Shown: positions 11,859 through 21,706, counted from the first letter of the stretch. The stretch is 64,000 nucleotides of DNA from JALYQB01 sp035640155 (GCA_035640155.1 DASQWR010000223.1:9037-73036), one strand, 5' to 3'. A program made the numbers and translations. Notes: a model not told the origin generated them from the sequence alone.

Positions 11859-12491
11859 TCAGGCCCCGTGGGCGAGTACCGCGAGCACCCACGTCGACAC
11901 CAGCATCGCGGGGCCGTGCGGCAGCGGGTCCGAACGCCCCAGCCGACCGGCGAGCAACCCGGCCACTGCCACGGCCGCGGTCAGCAGTGCGGCCACCACC
12001 GGTCCCAGCAGCAGGGCGAACCACGAGACGCCGCCGAGCACCGCGCCGACCGCGCCGGCCAGCTTCACGTCACCAGCGCCCAATGCCACCGGGGCCGCCA
12101 GGTGCACCGCGGCGTGCGCTGCCACCAGCAGCCCCGCACCCAGCGCGGCCCGCAGCGCCACCTGCCCGCCCGCGGGCACGAGCAGCAGCACCGCGACTGG
12201 TGCCGCAGGCAGCGTGAGGGCGTCGGGCAGCCTGTGGTGCACAAGGTCCGTGGCGGTGAGCGCGACGGTGAGCCAGCCCAGACCCAGCAGCACGGGTGTC
12301 CAGGCACCCGGCCACCCGCTGACGACCCACAACATCGCGACGCCGAGCTCGCACGGCCCCGCACGGACCCGGGCACCGCGGCGCAGCCGCGCCAGCACGC
12401 TTCGCACCAGCCACCCGGCGGCGAGACCCGCGCAGCCCAGCAACACCGTCCCAGCCACGGCATCGAGCCTCACCGGGAACCGAGTGCCCAT
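11859..12491 (-). CDS. A24-family prepilin peptidase
   Basis: Membrane aspartyl protease of the type IV prepilin peptidase/TadV class. The 210 residues are almost wholly hydrophobic helices and carry both catalytic motifs: TATDLVHHRLPDALTLP (first Asp) and GAGDVKLAG (GxGDxK). It lacks the N-terminal Cys-rich methylase part, as in other actinobacterial short forms. I take the ATG at 12491 (MGTRFPVRLD); the frame remains open upstream but codes for a polar stretch with no family likeness. The position between aroC and aroE is conserved (Rv2551c-like). No pilin gene lies nearby. Confidence 0.88.
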   Translation of the reverse strand: MGTRFPVRLDAVAGTVLLGCAGLAAGWLVRSVLARLRRGARVRAGPCELGVAMLWVVSGWPGAWTPVLLGLGWLTVALTATDLVHHRLPDALTLPAAPVAVLLLVPAGGQVALRAALGAGLLVAAHAAVHLAAPVALGAGDVKLAGAVGAVLGGVSWFALLLGPVVAALLTAAVAVAGLLAGRLGRSDPLPHGPAMLVSTWVLAVLAHGA

Positions 12492-12770
12492 CAAGGACTC
12501 GGGCGGCACGCTGTGGACAACCCGTCGTCTGTGGACAGGCTTCCCCGTGGATCCGACCCGCCCCGAACGCCGTTCGCACTGGACCGCAGGTGCGAGCAGC
12601 GAGGGCTGTGTGTCCAACTGTGTGGCAACCGGGCCAGATCTCGACGTCCGTCACGGGCCACGGGACATCCACCGACAAGGGATTGCCTACTGACCAGCGT
12701 GCACGTCGAGCCGTTGGCCCTGTTGATCTTTTTTCGGGGGTACGGCCAGTAGAGCCAGAGATCATGGGCT

Positions 12771-13160
12771 TCAATAACGATGATTTGGGCTCGGTGAGGG
12801 TTGCGAGCCCGATGTCGGGGGATGCCGTAGGTAATAGCTCAACGCCGCGTGCACCGAACACGTGGACCGTCTGGGCCATGGACGCCACCAGCGGCGTGGC
12901 ACTGGCCAACACAGCGCGCACCGGCCGCGGACGTCGATGAAGTGGCGCTTATGCAGGTGTGCCAGCGCGCCGACCGAGCGCACCAAACGTTCGGCGGCGG
13001 CCCGGTCGGAGACGACATCACCGGCCAGCACTGTGTCAAGCAGCTCGGATAGTTCCTCGCCGAAGAACCGGTACAAGGTCGCCTGGACACAGTGAGCCAC
13101 CGCCGGACGGGCCGGCTCAGCGGGGAACTCAACACGTCGGCCATCAGCGGTGGTCGTCAT
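12771..13160 (-). CDS. Small Cys-containing actinobacterial protein of unknown function
   Basis: I know no function. The 129 residues begin MTTTADGRRVEFPAEPARPA, continue with a helical middle (YRFFGEELSELLDTVLAGD) and then HKRHFIDVRGRCALCWPVP, a CxxC knuckle followed by WRPWPRRSTC with a third Cys. Similar short proteins are common in Pseudonocardiales next to XRE/DUF regulator genes (from memory). The tail after residue 115 is Ser/Pro rich. A terminator-like run of six A lies about 45 bases past the stop on the minus strand. It is divergent from the 13439-15198 module. Confidence 0.7.
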   Translation of the reverse strand: MTTTADGRRVEFPAEPARPAVAHCVQATLYRFFGEELSELLDTVLAGDVVSDRAAAERLVRSVGALAHLHKRHFIDVRGRCALCWPVPRRWWRPWPRRSTCSVHAALSYYLRHPPTSGSQPSPSPNHRY

Positions 13161-13325
13161 GCCCCGTGACGCTAGGGCTGCGCTTGGTCGTCCTGGAAGG
13201 AAGTTGCGTGACGTTGCTCGAATTAGCCTCACGGCGCTTGGCGCAGAGTTCGGAAGGCCGATGCTGGGTGGGAGCTGATGTAAGATCAATCTGGTGACTT
13301 CTACCTCATCCTTGGACTACAGGGG

Positions 13326-13355
13326 CACCACCTGGATGTCAACATCCAGGTGGTG
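13326..13355. promoter_or_regulatory. Perfect 14-bp inverted repeat with a 2-base centre
   Basis: CACCACCTGGATGT (13326-13339), then CA, then ACATCCAGGTGGTG (13342-13355) is a near-continuous palindrome. It lies 7 bases ahead of the likely -35 box of the downstream module and in the divergent spacer towards the Cys-rich gene. The tight centre suits a protein operator or DNA cruciform better than an RNA terminator. The XRE protein of the module is a natural candidate to bind it (inference). Confidence 0.75.
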
Positions 13356-13362
13356 GTGACTC

Positions 13363-13391
13363 TTGACGTGTTGCTCGCATGGGCCAATGCT
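13363..13391 (+). promoter_or_regulatory. Probable promoter of the 13439-15198 module
   Basis: TTGACG (13363-13368) and AATGCT (13386-13391) with a 17-base spacer. The -35 is strong and the -10 moderate. It lies directly after the large palindrome and about 50 bases before the first start codon. Confidence 0.4.
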
Positions 13392-13438
13392 GGCCATGAT
13401 TCAGCAACATTCGGCAAGCTTCCGATGGGAGAAGAACT

Positions 13439-13816
13439 GTGAAGCTACGGTTCCTCGGCAAGAACTCGACGCCGACCAACTCGCCCACCCTGTAGGCGAC
13501 CGACCAGGATTCCTACGTGGTGCAGGGATGGATCGTCACCGACGCCGCCACCCTGGCCCGAATCACCATCCCCGACGACGAGACCGTGGTGGAGGTGCCG
13601 GCCGCGCTGCTGGACCATCTCGCACTGGACGGCCTGGACGGTGCGGTGAGCAACGTGATGGCGCCCATCGTCGCCGTCACGGCGGGTGGCAACTACATCG
13701 TCCAAGGCAAACGGGTCAACGACACCGAGGCGCTGAGCCAGATGAGCATGCCCGCCCACGAGGCCTGCGTGCAGGTCACGAAGGCGGCCATGGTCACACT
13801 GCTGGTGGGAGGGTAG
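13439..13816 (+). pseudogene. Small KLRFLGK-type protein with in-frame TAG at codon 19
   Basis: The reading frame from GTG 13439, with gggag ahead, reads MKLRFLGKNSTPTNSPTL, then TAG at 13493-13495, then ATDQDSYVVQGWIVTD and on to the end at 13816 without further stops. Relatives beside DUF6879 genes in Pseudonocardiales read NSPTLYATD at this place (from memory), so a Tyr codon has become a stop. The rest (125 codons in total) looks intact, including the repeat-like pair VQGWIVTDAATLA and VQGKRVNDTEALS. A restart at GTG 13517 would give a 99-residue product. Function unknown. Confidence 0.75.
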
Positions 13817-13819
13817 TTC

Positions 13820-14350
13820 GTGGAGCCGATCTCGGAGGATAAGCGCGACCAGTTCCTCACGACGTTTCAACGCGAAGCCGTACATCTGGAGATGCGCGAC
13901 GTATATGCCACGAACATTGAGAAAGACAGGTTCCACGCTTGGTTACACGGCGAGCCGTTGGGCCCTGAGACTGAAGCCCAATGGTGGCAGCCGTGGTTTG
14001 AGCTGATGAAGCGCACCACCGAGGGCGGTAAGACGCTGCGCAGGCTGCGTATCGTCTCCGAACCGGTCACCGACTACATCCGGTTTGAGTGGCTGGACGC
14101 GGCACAGCTTGTTCGTGCTGGTGAAGATGTTCGATGGCTGCCCCGGCGCCATGTGTCAAAGCTCCTGCTGCCGGGTAATGACTTTTGGATGTTCGACCGC
14201 CAGACAGTCGCTTTTACCCACTTCTCCGGGGACGGGCATGTCCTTGACCACGAAGTGACAACCGACCCAGACGTGGTTGAGGCGTGCGCGGCGGCCTTCG
14301 AGGACGCATGGAAGATCGCTATCCCGCACAACCAGTACACCCCGTCCTGA
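13820..14350 (+). CDS. DUF6879 family protein
   Basis: Unknown function, widely paired with XRE/DUF5753 regulators in actinomycetes. The 176 residues show the family pattern: N-terminal helix, RDVYATNIEKDRFHAWL, then the WWQPWFELM segment, the DYIRFEWLDAAQLVRAGEDVRWLPR core and the DFWMFD region near the C-terminus. Start is GTG 13820 with gggaggg 6 bases ahead, overlapping the end of the preceding gene. The stop is followed at once by the XRE gene, so the three genes are one operon. Confidence 0.85.
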   Translation: MEPISEDKRDQFLTTFQREAVHLEMRDVYATNIEKDRFHAWLHGEPLGPETEAQWWQPWFELMKRTTEGGKTLRRLRIVSEPVTDYIRFEWLDAAQLVRAGEDVRWLPRRHVSKLLLPGNDFWMFDRQTVAFTHFSGDGHVLDHEVTTDPDVVEACAAAFEDAWKIAIPHNQYTPS

Positions 14351-14352
14351 AG

Positions 14353-15198
14353 GTGTCCACCACCCCAGTCAAGCAGGCACGCCAGGCACTGGGAGCACGC
14401 CTGCGAGAGATTCGCACCGAGGCGAGCCTGACCGGGCGGGCACTCGCCGCCACCTGCGAGTGGCACTTCACGAAGATCAGCAAACTCGAACACGGCGCCC
14501 AAGCCCCCAGCGAACACGACATCCAGACCTGGTGCCGCGCCTGCGGCGCAGAAAACCAGATACCAGACCTCATCGCGACAGTGCGCGCCATCGAGTCGAT
14601 GTATGTCGAGTGGCAACGCCACATGCGCGCCGGGCTTAAACGTTCGCAAACCTCATCCATTCCACTCTACGAGCGAACAAAGCTGTTCCGAGGCTACGAG
14701 AACACCGTCATACCCGGCCTGTTCCACACGGCCGAGTACGCCGCCGCCATCTTGAGATTCTGGAACCAGTTCCTCGACTTGCCAGGCGACGTGGACGACG
14801 CCGTCGCCACCCGCATGGAACGGCAACGCATCCTCTACACCGGATCCCGGCGCTTCGTCTTCGTGGTAGAAGAACAAACCCTACGCACACGTGTCGGCGA
14901 CACCGACGTAATGCTCGGACAACTCGATCGCGTACTCGCCGTCATGTCGCTGCCACGGGTGAGCCTCGGCATCATCCCATCCTCGGGCCAACGCCACTGC
15001 CTCGCCCAAGGAAGCTTCTGGATATTCGATGAACAGCGAGTGCAAGTCGAAGCAATCTCAGCCGGACTAGACATCACCCAACCCCGAGAAATAGCCGTAC
15101 ATACCAAAGCATTCACCCTGCTCCAACAATCAGCCGTCTATGGACAAGCGGCAAGAGAACTTATTCGACGAGCCCTCATCGACCTTCAACAAACCTGA
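14353..15198 (+). CDS. XRE-type regulator with DUF5753 domain
   Basis: Cytoplasmic helix-turn-helix regulator. The 281 residues have an XRE domain (about 10-65; LREIRTEASLTGRALAATCEW, then FTKISKLEHG as recognition helix) and a DUF5753 C-terminal domain (about 100-275) with YERTKLFRGYENTVIPGLFHT and ERQRILYT. The GTG at 14353 directly follows the DUF6879 stop; an in-frame ATG at 14308 with gaggac is an alternative. Such proteins usually pair with a short DUF397 gene; here the partner is DUF6879 and the interrupted upstream gene. It probably controls its own operon through the palindrome at 13326. Confidence 0.85.
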   Translation: MSTTPVKQARQALGARLREIRTEASLTGRALAATCEWHFTKISKLEHGAQAPSEHDIQTWCRACGAENQIPDLIATVRAIESMYVEWQRHMRAGLKRSQTSSIPLYERTKLFRGYENTVIPGLFHTAEYAAAILRFWNQFLDLPGDVDDAVATRMERQRILYTGSRRFVFVVEEQTLRTRVGDTDVMLGQLDRVLAVMSLPRVSLGIIPSSGQRHCLAQGSFWIFDEQRVQVEAISAGLDITQPREIAVHTKAFTLLQQSAVYGQAARELIRRALIDLQQT

Positions 15199-15360
15199 AC
15201 CACGGCCAACACAATTCCTCGCGCCACTGGAGCCAGCTCAAGGTCATCGCAGTCCAGTCCCAGCTGGTCACGCAGCACACCTCGGATGCCGGCGGCATCC
15301 AGCTCGCCACGGCGCTCACACCGGCCGATCAGGCGCACCCGCCGTCACCCTGTCGCGGCG

Positions 15361-15462
15361 GGGAGCTTCCGCTCGGTCGACGCCCTGCCGATGACCCGCC
15401 ACGACTTCCATGGCGAATGGAACTACACCCTCCTGCCCCCAACCGCGACACGCCCACACTGA
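15361..15462 (+). pseudogene. C-terminal scrap of a transposase (ISAzo13-like)
   Basis: The frame ending with TGA at 15460-15462 reads SVDALPMTRHDFHGEWNYTL, then a short Pro/Thr tail. DFHGEWNYT is the terminal signature I associate with ISAzo13-family transposases (from memory). Nothing upstream in this frame resembles the rest of such an enzyme, and no terminal inverted repeats are visible, so this is a degraded remnant. The whole gene-free stretch 15199-15554 shows nothing else I can name. Confidence 0.4.
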
Positions 15463-15554
15463 CCTAGACTATTTCTTCGCGGGCACTTAGCCGGGCGCGG
15501 GATCGGGCCTGACGCGTTCACCCGCCGTTCATATCCCGCGCTCCAACAGCCCCA

Positions 15555-16409
15555 TCAGAGCGGCAGGGCGTGCATCCCGCCGGTTGCCTCGCGCAGCGCG
15601 TCGCGCATCGCCGCCCGCGGCGCTGGGCATCCGGTGAACTGCTCGACCTGGCCGAACGCCTGATGCAGCAGCATGTCCAGCCCACTGGCGAGCCGTCCCC
15701 CGGCCGCCGTCACGGCGGCAACTACCGGGGTGGGCCACGGGGAGTAAACCGCGTCGAGCACGACGGGGGCCGCGGCGACCGCGGCCGCCACCGGCGCCGA
15801 CGCGGTCGCCGGCACCGTGCTCACCGCCAGCGCCGTCCGGGCGCACCGCTCGGCCAATCCACCGTCGTCCCACCCCACGACCTGCACCCGCAGGCCGAGG
15901 ACCTCGGCGCAGTGCAGGGTGGCAGCGGCGCGCTCGGCGTCCCGCACGACGAGGGTCACCTCGCGGACTGCGAGCGAGGCCATCCCCGCCAGCGCCGCCC
16001 GGGCGGTGCCACCGCCGCCCAGCAGCACGGCGCGCTCCCCCGCGGTGAAACCGGCGGCGGCGCGCAATGCACCGATCACCCCGTCGATGTCCGTGCAGTC
16101 GGCCACCCAGCCTTCGCCCGTGCGCACCAGGGTGTTCGCCGCGCCAACGGCCCGGGCCCGCTCACTCGCCGCGGTCGCCACCTGCAGCGCCGCCACCTTG
16201 CCGGGCATCGTCACCGACAGCCCGACCCACTCCGGGCCCAGCTTCCGCACCAGACCGGGCAGCACAACGTCGTCGCACTCCACAGCGTCGTAGCGCCAGC
16301 CGTCGAGCCCGAGCGCGGCGTACGCGGCCCGGTGCAACACCGGCGAGAGCGAGTGCGACACCGGCCGGCCCACCACCGCGCAGTGCGCGGCGTCAGCCAC
16401 CGAACGCAC
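15555..16409 (-). CDS. aroE: Shikimate 5-dehydrogenase
   Basis: NADPH-dependent reduction of 3-dehydroshikimate. The 284 residues have the substrate-binding GRPVSHSLSPVLHRAAY, the catalytic Lys in SVTMPGK, the Asp in DCTDIDG and the dinucleotide motif LLGGGGTARAAL near residue 130, then the C-terminal GLDMLLHQAFGQVEQFTG. Start is GTG 16409, or GTG 16400, both overlapping the mltG stop; neither has a good Shine-Dalgarno, so coupling to mltG is likely. It follows mltG as in other actinobacteria. Confidence 0.94.
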   Translation of the reverse strand: MRSVADAAHCAVVGRPVSHSLSPVLHRAAYAALGLDGWRYDAVECDDVVLPGLVRKLGPEWVGLSVTMPGKVAALQVATAASERARAVGAANTLVRTGEGWVADCTDIDGVIGALRAAAGFTAGERAVLLGGGGTARAALAGMASLAVREVTLVVRDAERAAATLHCAEVLGLRVQVVGWDDGGLAERCARTALAVSTVPATASAPVAAAVAAAPVVLDAVYSPWPTPVVAAVTAAGGRLASGLDMLLHQAFGQVEQFTGCPAPRAAMRDALREATGGMHALPL

Positions 16410-17628
16410 CGTTGGCGGCCGCTGCGGCGCGGTTGCGCTGGTGCTCCTCGAAGGTCACGGCAAAGCAGGACGTGCCGTCGGGTTGGCACTTCACGAAGTA
16501 GGCCCACAGCCCTGGGGTTGGCTGCACCGCCGCGTTGATCGCCTCGGTGCTCGGCGTTCCGATGGGCGAGACGGGAAGTCCCGGCGCAACATAGGTGTTG
16601 TAGGGCCCGGGCCGTGCCCGGTCAGCGTCACTTGTGGTGATCTGTTGCCGGTCCAGCGGGTAGTTGATCGTCGAGTCCATCTGCAGTGGCATCGGCGCGG
16701 CGAGCCGGTTGTAGATCACCCGCGAGACCTTGCCGAAGTCGGATGCGATGGCCTCTTTCTCGATGATCGACGCGATGATCAGTACCTCGTAGGGGCCGAA
16801 CCCGGTGGCGGCGGCGATGTCGGGTATCCCCGCCCCTTGCAGCCGCGCCGTGGAGGTGGACATCACCTGGGTCAGCAGGTTCACGGCAGCCGAACCCGGT
16901 CGCACGTCGTAACGCCCGGGCATGATCAGGCCCTCCAGCCGGCGAACCGGGTCCACCCGGGCGGCCGCCTCATGAGCCCACGCCGGGACCCCGAGCTCGG
17001 CCGGGGGCGACTGCACCATCGCCTCGCGCAGCTGCTCGACACTCACGCACGAGCGGGCACCGTCGATCTGAGCGCAGCTGGCCCGCGAGAGCAGCGACAG
17101 GATGCCGGGCTGGACCGTGCCGTCGGGCTGCCGAACGTCATCGAGCTGGGTCCCGGCACGGATATCCAGATGACCGACACGGGACGCCGGATCAAGCAAC
17201 ATCGCGACCGCGGCGGCACCGGACATCCGGGTTCGCATCTGGTAGTAGCCAGGCTGGACCGACCGGATCCGGGGGACGGTTTCGGCGGCCCGGGTGAAGG
17301 CGCGGGCACTGGCCACCACGTCCTCAGCCGCGAGGCGCGTCGCGATGGCGCTGGTCGGGTCGCCCTGCTCCACGCGCACCACCACGCCCGCCGTACCGGT
17401 TCCCTCATAGTCCGGCACAGCGCGCAGCACTGTCAGCTCCCGCAGTCCGTACCACACCGTCCCGGCGACCAGCAGGACCGCCGCGAGCGCTGCGAGCAGC
17501 ACCACCCGGCGGCGACGGCGGCGCTGCTGCTCACGGGCCTGCCACGCCGGGTGCCGCCGCTCCACCCCCTCCACGGGACGGGTGTGCCCGTCGGCCGAAC
17601 GGCTGAACAGACCGAGGTCGTCAGTCAT
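16393..17628 (-). CDS. mltG: Endolytic murein transglycosylase MltG
   Basis: Cuts nascent glycan strands at the membrane. The 411 residues have a 40-residue basic cytoplasmic head, one membrane helix ([20 protein letters not shown]) and the extracytoplasmic YceG domain with catalytic Glu in [11 protein letters not shown], then [16 protein letters not shown] and [21 protein letters not shown] 17628 with ggagg 7 bases ahead overlaps the ruvX stop by 8 bases. The context ruvX-mltG-aroE is conserved. Confidence 0.95.
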   Translation of the reverse strand: MTDDLGLFSRSADGHTRPVEGVERRHPAWQAREQQRRRRRRVVLLAALAAVLLVAGTVWYGLRELTVLRAVPDYEGTGTAGVVVRVEQGDPTSAIATRLAAEDVVASARAFTRAAETVPRIRSVQPGYYQMRTRMSGAAAVAMLLDPASRVGHLDIRAGTQLDDVRQPDGTVQPGILSLLSRASCAQIDGARSCVSVEQLREAMVQSPPAELGVPAWAHEAAARVDPVRRLEGLIMPGRYDVRPGSAAVNLLTQVMSTSTARLQGAGIPDIAAATGFGPYEVLIIASIIEKEAIASDFGKVSRVIYNRLAAPMPLQMDSTINYPLDRQQITTSDADRARPGPYNTYVAPGLPVSPIGTPSTEAINAAVQPTPGLWAYFVKCQPDGTSCFAVTFEEHQRNRAAAAANGAFGG

Positions 17629-18100
17629 CCTCCGGCCTCCCGCCCGCACCAGCGCGGCGCTCCAGCCAGGACTGCAGGATCTCCACCGCGGCCACCTGGT
17701 CGACCACGGCCCGCTGCCGCTTGCCGCGGACCCCTCGCTCGGCGAGTACGCGCGTCGCGCGCACCGTCGTCAGCCGCTCGTCCGCGAGCTGGATCGGGAT
17801 CATCACCCGGTCCGCGAGGGACGCGGCGTAGGCCTCGGCTTCTCGGGCTGCCCGGCCATGCCGGCCGGCCAGCGTCCGGGGGAGCCCGACGACCACTTCC
17901 ACCACCTCATGCTCGGTCACGAGCGCGGCAAGTGCGTCCACATCGGTGCTGCCGCGCCGGTCGCGGGTCAGGGTAACCAGCGGGCTCGCCAGGACAGCCG
18001 CCGGATCGGACAAGGCCACCCCGACCCGCACCGAGCCGACATCGACACCCAGACGCCGGCCCGGCCCGGGGTCGGGAGCTCGCCGCTGGGGGAGCCTCAC
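17621..18100 (-). CDS. ruvX: Holliday-junction resolvase-like RuvX/YqgF
   Basis: RNase H-fold nuclease implicated in 16S rRNA processing and recombination. The 159 residues contain [16 protein letters not shown] near residue 18, [14 protein letters not shown] near 70 and the acidic [11 protein letters not shown] near 105, all family motifs. GTG start at 18100 overlaps the alaS stop by 4 bases. Confidence 0.93.
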   Translation of the reverse strand: MRLPQRRAPDPGPGRRLGVDVGSVRVGVALSDPAAVLASPLVTLTRDRRGSTDVDALAALVTEHEVVEVVVGLPRTLAGRHGRAAREAEAYAASLADRVMIPIQLADERLTTVRATRVLAERGVRGKRQRAVVDQVAAVEILQSWLERRAGAGGRPEDD

Positions 18101-20781
18101 ACGGCTCCCGAGCCGGCGAGCTCGCGGCGCACCGCATCGATGGCGGCAGGGACGCCGGCAGGCTCGGTACCTCCACCCTGGGCCAGGTCCGGCTTGCCAC
18201 CGCCCCGGCCGCCGACCGCGGGACCGAGCACGGGCACCAGCTTGCCGGCGCTCAGACCCTGTTCCCGGGCGGAGGCCGTGGTGGCCACCACGAACGCGAC
18301 CTTGCCCGCGGGGGGATCAGCGCTGAACAGCACCACCACCCCTGGCCGGTCCCCCAGCCGGGCCCGGACGTCCAGCGCCAGCCCGCGCAGGTCGTTGCCG
18401 CCGACCCCATCGGGCACGGACGCGGCCACCAGCGCGATGCCACCCACCTGCTCGACATCCGCCACAAGCGCTGCTGCTGAGGAGAGCACCGCAGCGGCGC
18501 GGAGCGCCTCCAGCTCCCGCTCCGCGGCACGCAGTCGCTGCACGGTCGCACCGATGCGGTCGACCAGCTCGTCCGGTCGCGCCTTGAACTGCTCGGCAAG
18601 CTGTGCGACGAGCACGTGCTCGCGGGCCAGGAAGCGGAAGGCGTCGAGCCCCACCAGCGCCTCGACCCGGCGGACCCCGGAACCGATCGACGCCTCGGAC
18701 AGCAGCTTCACCAGCCCGATCTCAGCGGAGTTGGGCACATGCGTCCCGCCGCACAGCTCCTTGGAGTAGTCACCGATGGTGACGATCCGGACGGCGTCGC
18801 CGTACTTCTCACCGAACATCGCGATCGCGCCGGTGCGCCGCGCCTCCTCCATCGAGGTCACCTCGGCGGTGATGGCCATCGAGCGCAACAGCACCTCGTT
18901 GACCTCGTCCTCGACATCGGTCAGCACGCTTGGTGGCACCGCGCCGGCGGGTGAGGTGAAGTCGAACCGCAGTCGACCGGGCGCGTTGAGCGAGCCGGCC
19001 TGCGCGGCGCTGGCGCCCAGGGCACGGCGGATACCGGAGTGCACCAGGTGCGTCGCGGAGTGTGCGCGCGCGACCGCCCGGCGACGGGCGACGTCGACCT
19101 CGGCGGAGACCGCAGCGTCGAGCCGCACCTCGCCGGCCGTCACCCGCCCGCGGTGCACAGTCAGGCCCGGCACCGGCGCCTGCACGTCACTGACGTCGAC
19201 CACGAACCCGTCGCCGACCAGACGCCCGGTGTCGGCCTGTTGCCCGCCGCTCTCGGCGTAGAACGGGCTGCGGTCGAGCACGACCTCCACTCCCGTGCCC
19301 TCGCCCGCGGCGGGCACCCCGACACCGTCGACGAGCAGGCCGACAACCCGGGCCTCGGCCACAAGGTCGGTGTAACCGAGGAAGTCGGTGGCACCGTGAG
19401 CGTCGAGCACCACCCGGTACTCCCCCAGGTCGCCGTGCCCGGTCTTGCGGGCCGTGGCGTCGGCCTTGGCCCGGCGGCGCTGCTCGGCCATGAGCTCCGC
19501 GAAGCCCTCGGCGTCGACGGTGAACCCGGCCTCGGCGGCCATCTCGAGCGTGAGATCGATCGGGAACCCGTAGGTGTCGTGCAGCGTGAACGCCTGTTCG
19601 CCCGAGAGCTGCGCTCTGCCGGTGGCCAGGGTCCGCTGGACAGCGGTGTCGAAGATCCGCGATCCGGCCGACAGGGTGGCAAGGAAGGCATCTTCCTCCG
19701 CGCGGGCGATCGCGTCGATCCGCTCGAAGTCGGTGACGAGCTCGGGGTAGGTCGGGCCCATGGCGTCGCGCACCACCGGCACGATGTCGCCGAGGACGGG
19801 CTCGGTGACGCCGAGCAGCCGGGTCGAGCGCACGATCCGGCGCAGCAGCCGGCGCAGCACGTAGCCCCGTCCCTCGTTGCCCGGGGTGACCCCGTCGCCG
19901 ATGAGCATGACGCCGGTGCGAGCGTGGTCGGCGAGCACCCGGAACCGCACATCGTCGCCTGCGTCCGCGCCGTAGCGCCGGCCGGACAGCTCCTCGGCTC
20001 GGTCGATCAGCGGGCGGAGCAGGTCGGTCTCGTAGACGTTGCCGACGCCCTGCAACAGAAGCGCGACCCGCTCGATGCCCATCCCGGTGTCGATGTTCTG
20101 CGCGGGCAGCGGGCCGAGGACCGGGAAGTCGCTCTTGCCGGGGCCGGTGGACGCGCCGCGCTCATCCTGCATGAACACCAGGTTCCAGATCTCCAGGTAG
20201 CGGTCCTCGTCCACCACCGGGCCGCCCTCGCGGCCGAACTCCGGGCCGCGGTCGTAGTAGATCTCCGAGGACGGGCCGCACGGGCCGGGCACGCCCATGG
20301 ACCAGAAGTTGTCCTCCATGCCCCGGCGCTGGATCCGCTCGGTGGGCACCCCGGCGACGGTGCGCCACAGCCGCTCGGCCTCGTCGTCGTCGGTGTAGAC
20401 GGTGACCCAGATGCGGTCCGGATCGAACCCGTAACCGCCACCGTCCCGCGAACCGGTGACCAGTTTCCAGGCGTGCGCGATCGCGCCCTCCTTGAAGTAG
20501 TCGCCGAACGAGAAGTTGCCGGCCATCTGGAAGAAGGTGTTGTGCCTGGTAGTCCTGCCGACCTCGTCGATGTCCGGGGTGCGCACGCACTTCTGGATCG
20601 AGGTCGCGCGCCGGTAGGGCGGCGATGCCTGCCCCAGGAAGTACGGCTTGAACGGCACCATGCCGGCGTTGACGAACAGCAGGTTCGGGTCATCGAGCAG
20701 CAGCGACGCGCTGGGCACCACGGTGTGTCCAGCGCGTTGGAAGTGGGTCAGGAACCGCTGATGGATCTCGTGGGTCTGCAC
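18097..20781 (-). CDS. alaS: Alanyl-tRNA synthetase
   Basis: Charges tRNA-Ala. The 894 residues begin [19 protein letters not shown] and hold class II motif 1 near 70, motif 2 and [15 protein letters not shown] in the catalytic part, the editing-domain zinc ligands [16 protein letters not shown] and [13 protein letters not shown], and the C-Ala domain with [17 protein letters not shown] 20781 has gaggaag about 10 bases ahead and fits the family start; the open frame further upstream is non-coding in character. Confidence 0.96.
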   Translation of the reverse strand: MQTHEIHQRFLTHFQRAGHTVVPSASLLLDDPNLLFVNAGMVPFKPYFLGQASPPYRRATSIQKCVRTPDIDEVGRTTRHNTFFQMAGNFSFGDYFKEGAIAHAWKLVTGSRDGGGYGFDPDRIWVTVYTDDDEAERLWRTVAGVPTERIQRRGMEDNFWSMGVPGPCGPSSEIYYDRGPEFGREGGPVVDEDRYLEIWNLVFMQDERGASTGPGKSDFPVLGPLPAQNIDTGMGIERVALLLQGVGNVYETDLLRPLIDRAEELSGRRYGADAGDDVRFRVLADHARTGVMLIGDGVTPGNEGRGYVLRRLLRRIVRSTRLLGVTEPVLGDIVPVVRDAMGPTYPELVTDFERIDAIARAEEDAFLATLSAGSRIFDTAVQRTLATGRAQLSGEQAFTLHDTYGFPIDLTLEMAAEAGFTVDAEGFAELMAEQRRRAKADATARKTGHGDLGEYRVVLDAHGATDFLGYTDLVAEARVVGLLVDGVGVPAAGEGTGVEVVLDRSPFYAESGGQQADTGRLVGDGFVVDVSDVQAPVPGLTVHRGRVTAGEVRLDAAVSAEVDVARRRAVARAHSATHLVHSGIRRALGASAAQAGSLNAPGRLRFDFTSPAGAVPPSVLTDVEDEVNEVLLRSMAITAEVTSMEEARRTGAIAMFGEKYGDAVRIVTIGDYSKELCGGTHVPNSAEIGLVKLLSEASIGSGVRRVEALVGLDAFRFLAREHVLVAQLAEQFKARPDELVDRIGATVQRLRAAERELEALRAAAVLSSAAALVADVEQVGGIALVAASVPDGVGGNDLRGLALDVRARLGDRPGVVVLFSADPPAGKVAFVVATTASAREQGLSAGKLVPVLGPAVGGRGGGKPDLAQGGGTEPAGVPAAIDAVRRELAGSGAV

Positions 20782-20875
20782 GGCTGGAGTTCTTCCTCGG
20801 CAGTGGCCACATGCGCCAAGGACATGCCAAGGACATGCGGTCGCGGTGGTATGGCGGCACGGAGGCAGGTTTTCC

Positions 20876-21151
20876 CTAGGGCCGCGCAACCCTCCCACCG
20901 TCGATGACGTACGGCGTGGTGTCGATGCCGGTGCGGGCGACCAGGGTGGCACGCAACTCGGCCTCCCGCTCGGTCATGCCGTCACGCACGTCGGCACCGA
21001 ACGAGCCGAGAGCAGCGGCCAGCTCGCGAACCGCGTCGCCGACGTTCTCGGCGACGCCGGCCGGAGTGAGCCGGCGCGCGGCACCCCTCGCTCTACGGGT
21101 CGCGGAGACGCCAGCGGCGACCCCGAGGCTGAACCAGAAACTCCGCTTCAC
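20876..21151 (-). CDS. Conserved small actinobacterial protein (DUF6167-like)
   Basis: The 91 residues start with a short hydrophobic segment ([20 protein letters not shown]) and continue as a charged helix ending in a basic tail. Genes of this type sit between alaS and a DUF948 gene in many actinobacteria, which is the best support for the call. GTG start at 21151 overlaps the DUF948 stop by 4 bases, so the two probably act together. Function unknown. Confidence 0.75.
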   Translation of the reverse strand: MKRSFWFSLGVAAGVSATRRARGAARRLTPAGVAENVGDAVRELAAALGSFGADVRDGMTEREAELRATLVARTGIDTTPYVIDGGRVARP

Positions 21152-21570
21152 CGACGGCCTCCTATCCGGGGCCGGCGCCGAGCGGGCCGCGTGAACGAGG
21201 CGTCCGGCGCTTTGGCCTTCTTCTGACGGCGGCGCTGCACCGCCTTGTTCAACCCGTAGGACAGCGCTGCGACGCGGACCAGTGGGCCGCCCAGGGTGGC
21301 CGTGAACAGCGAGGTCAGCGCCGAGACGTTGCCCGTCACCGAACGTGCGTTGGCCGAGATGCCGTCGAATCGCTCGAGCTGGGTGTTGACGTGGGTGAGG
21401 GTGGTGTTGGCGCCGGAGAGCAGCGGGTCGCTGCTCTCGTGTGCCTTGCGGATCGCCACCGTCGCCTCGTCCAGGGTGCGTCCGAGCTTGATCAGCGGCA
21501 CGGCCAGCAGCAGCACCAGTAGCACGAATGCACCGGCGGCGATGATCGCGGCGATCTGTCCTGCCGACAC
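21148..21570 (-). CDS. DUF948 domain membrane-anchored protein
   Basis: The 140 residues have one N-terminal membrane helix (IAAIIAAGAFVLLVLLLAVPL) followed by a coiled-coil-like helix (GRTLDEATVAIRKAHE through LTHVNTQLERFDG) and a basic tail with [11 protein letters not shown]. This is the actinobacterial DUF948 pattern seen upstream of alaS. Its role is unknown; possibly a scaffold at the envelope (inference). Confidence 0.8.
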   Translation of the reverse strand: MSAGQIAAIIAAGAFVLLVLLLAVPLIKLGRTLDEATVAIRKAHESSDPLLSGANTTLTHVNTQLERFDGISANARSVTGNVSALTSLFTATLGGPLVRVAALSYGLNKAVQRRRQKKAKAPDASFTRPARRRPRIGGRR

Positions 21571-21706
21571 GTACCCCTCCTCGCTTCGGGAACCAGCGCG
21601 GCCGAACCTGCTCGTCGCGCCCGTGGCGGGCGAATCAGCGTACCGCGCGGGCAGAGTACAGCGCGGCGGGCGGTCTGCCCTCCGGTGGGCCGGTGCGCGA
21701 CGAGGC

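Noticed and set aside
12492..12770. Conserved-looking stretch with a six-T run between the A24 peptidase and Cys-rich genes
   Set aside because: No coding frame, repeat or RNA family could be recognised; probably terminator and promoter sequence.
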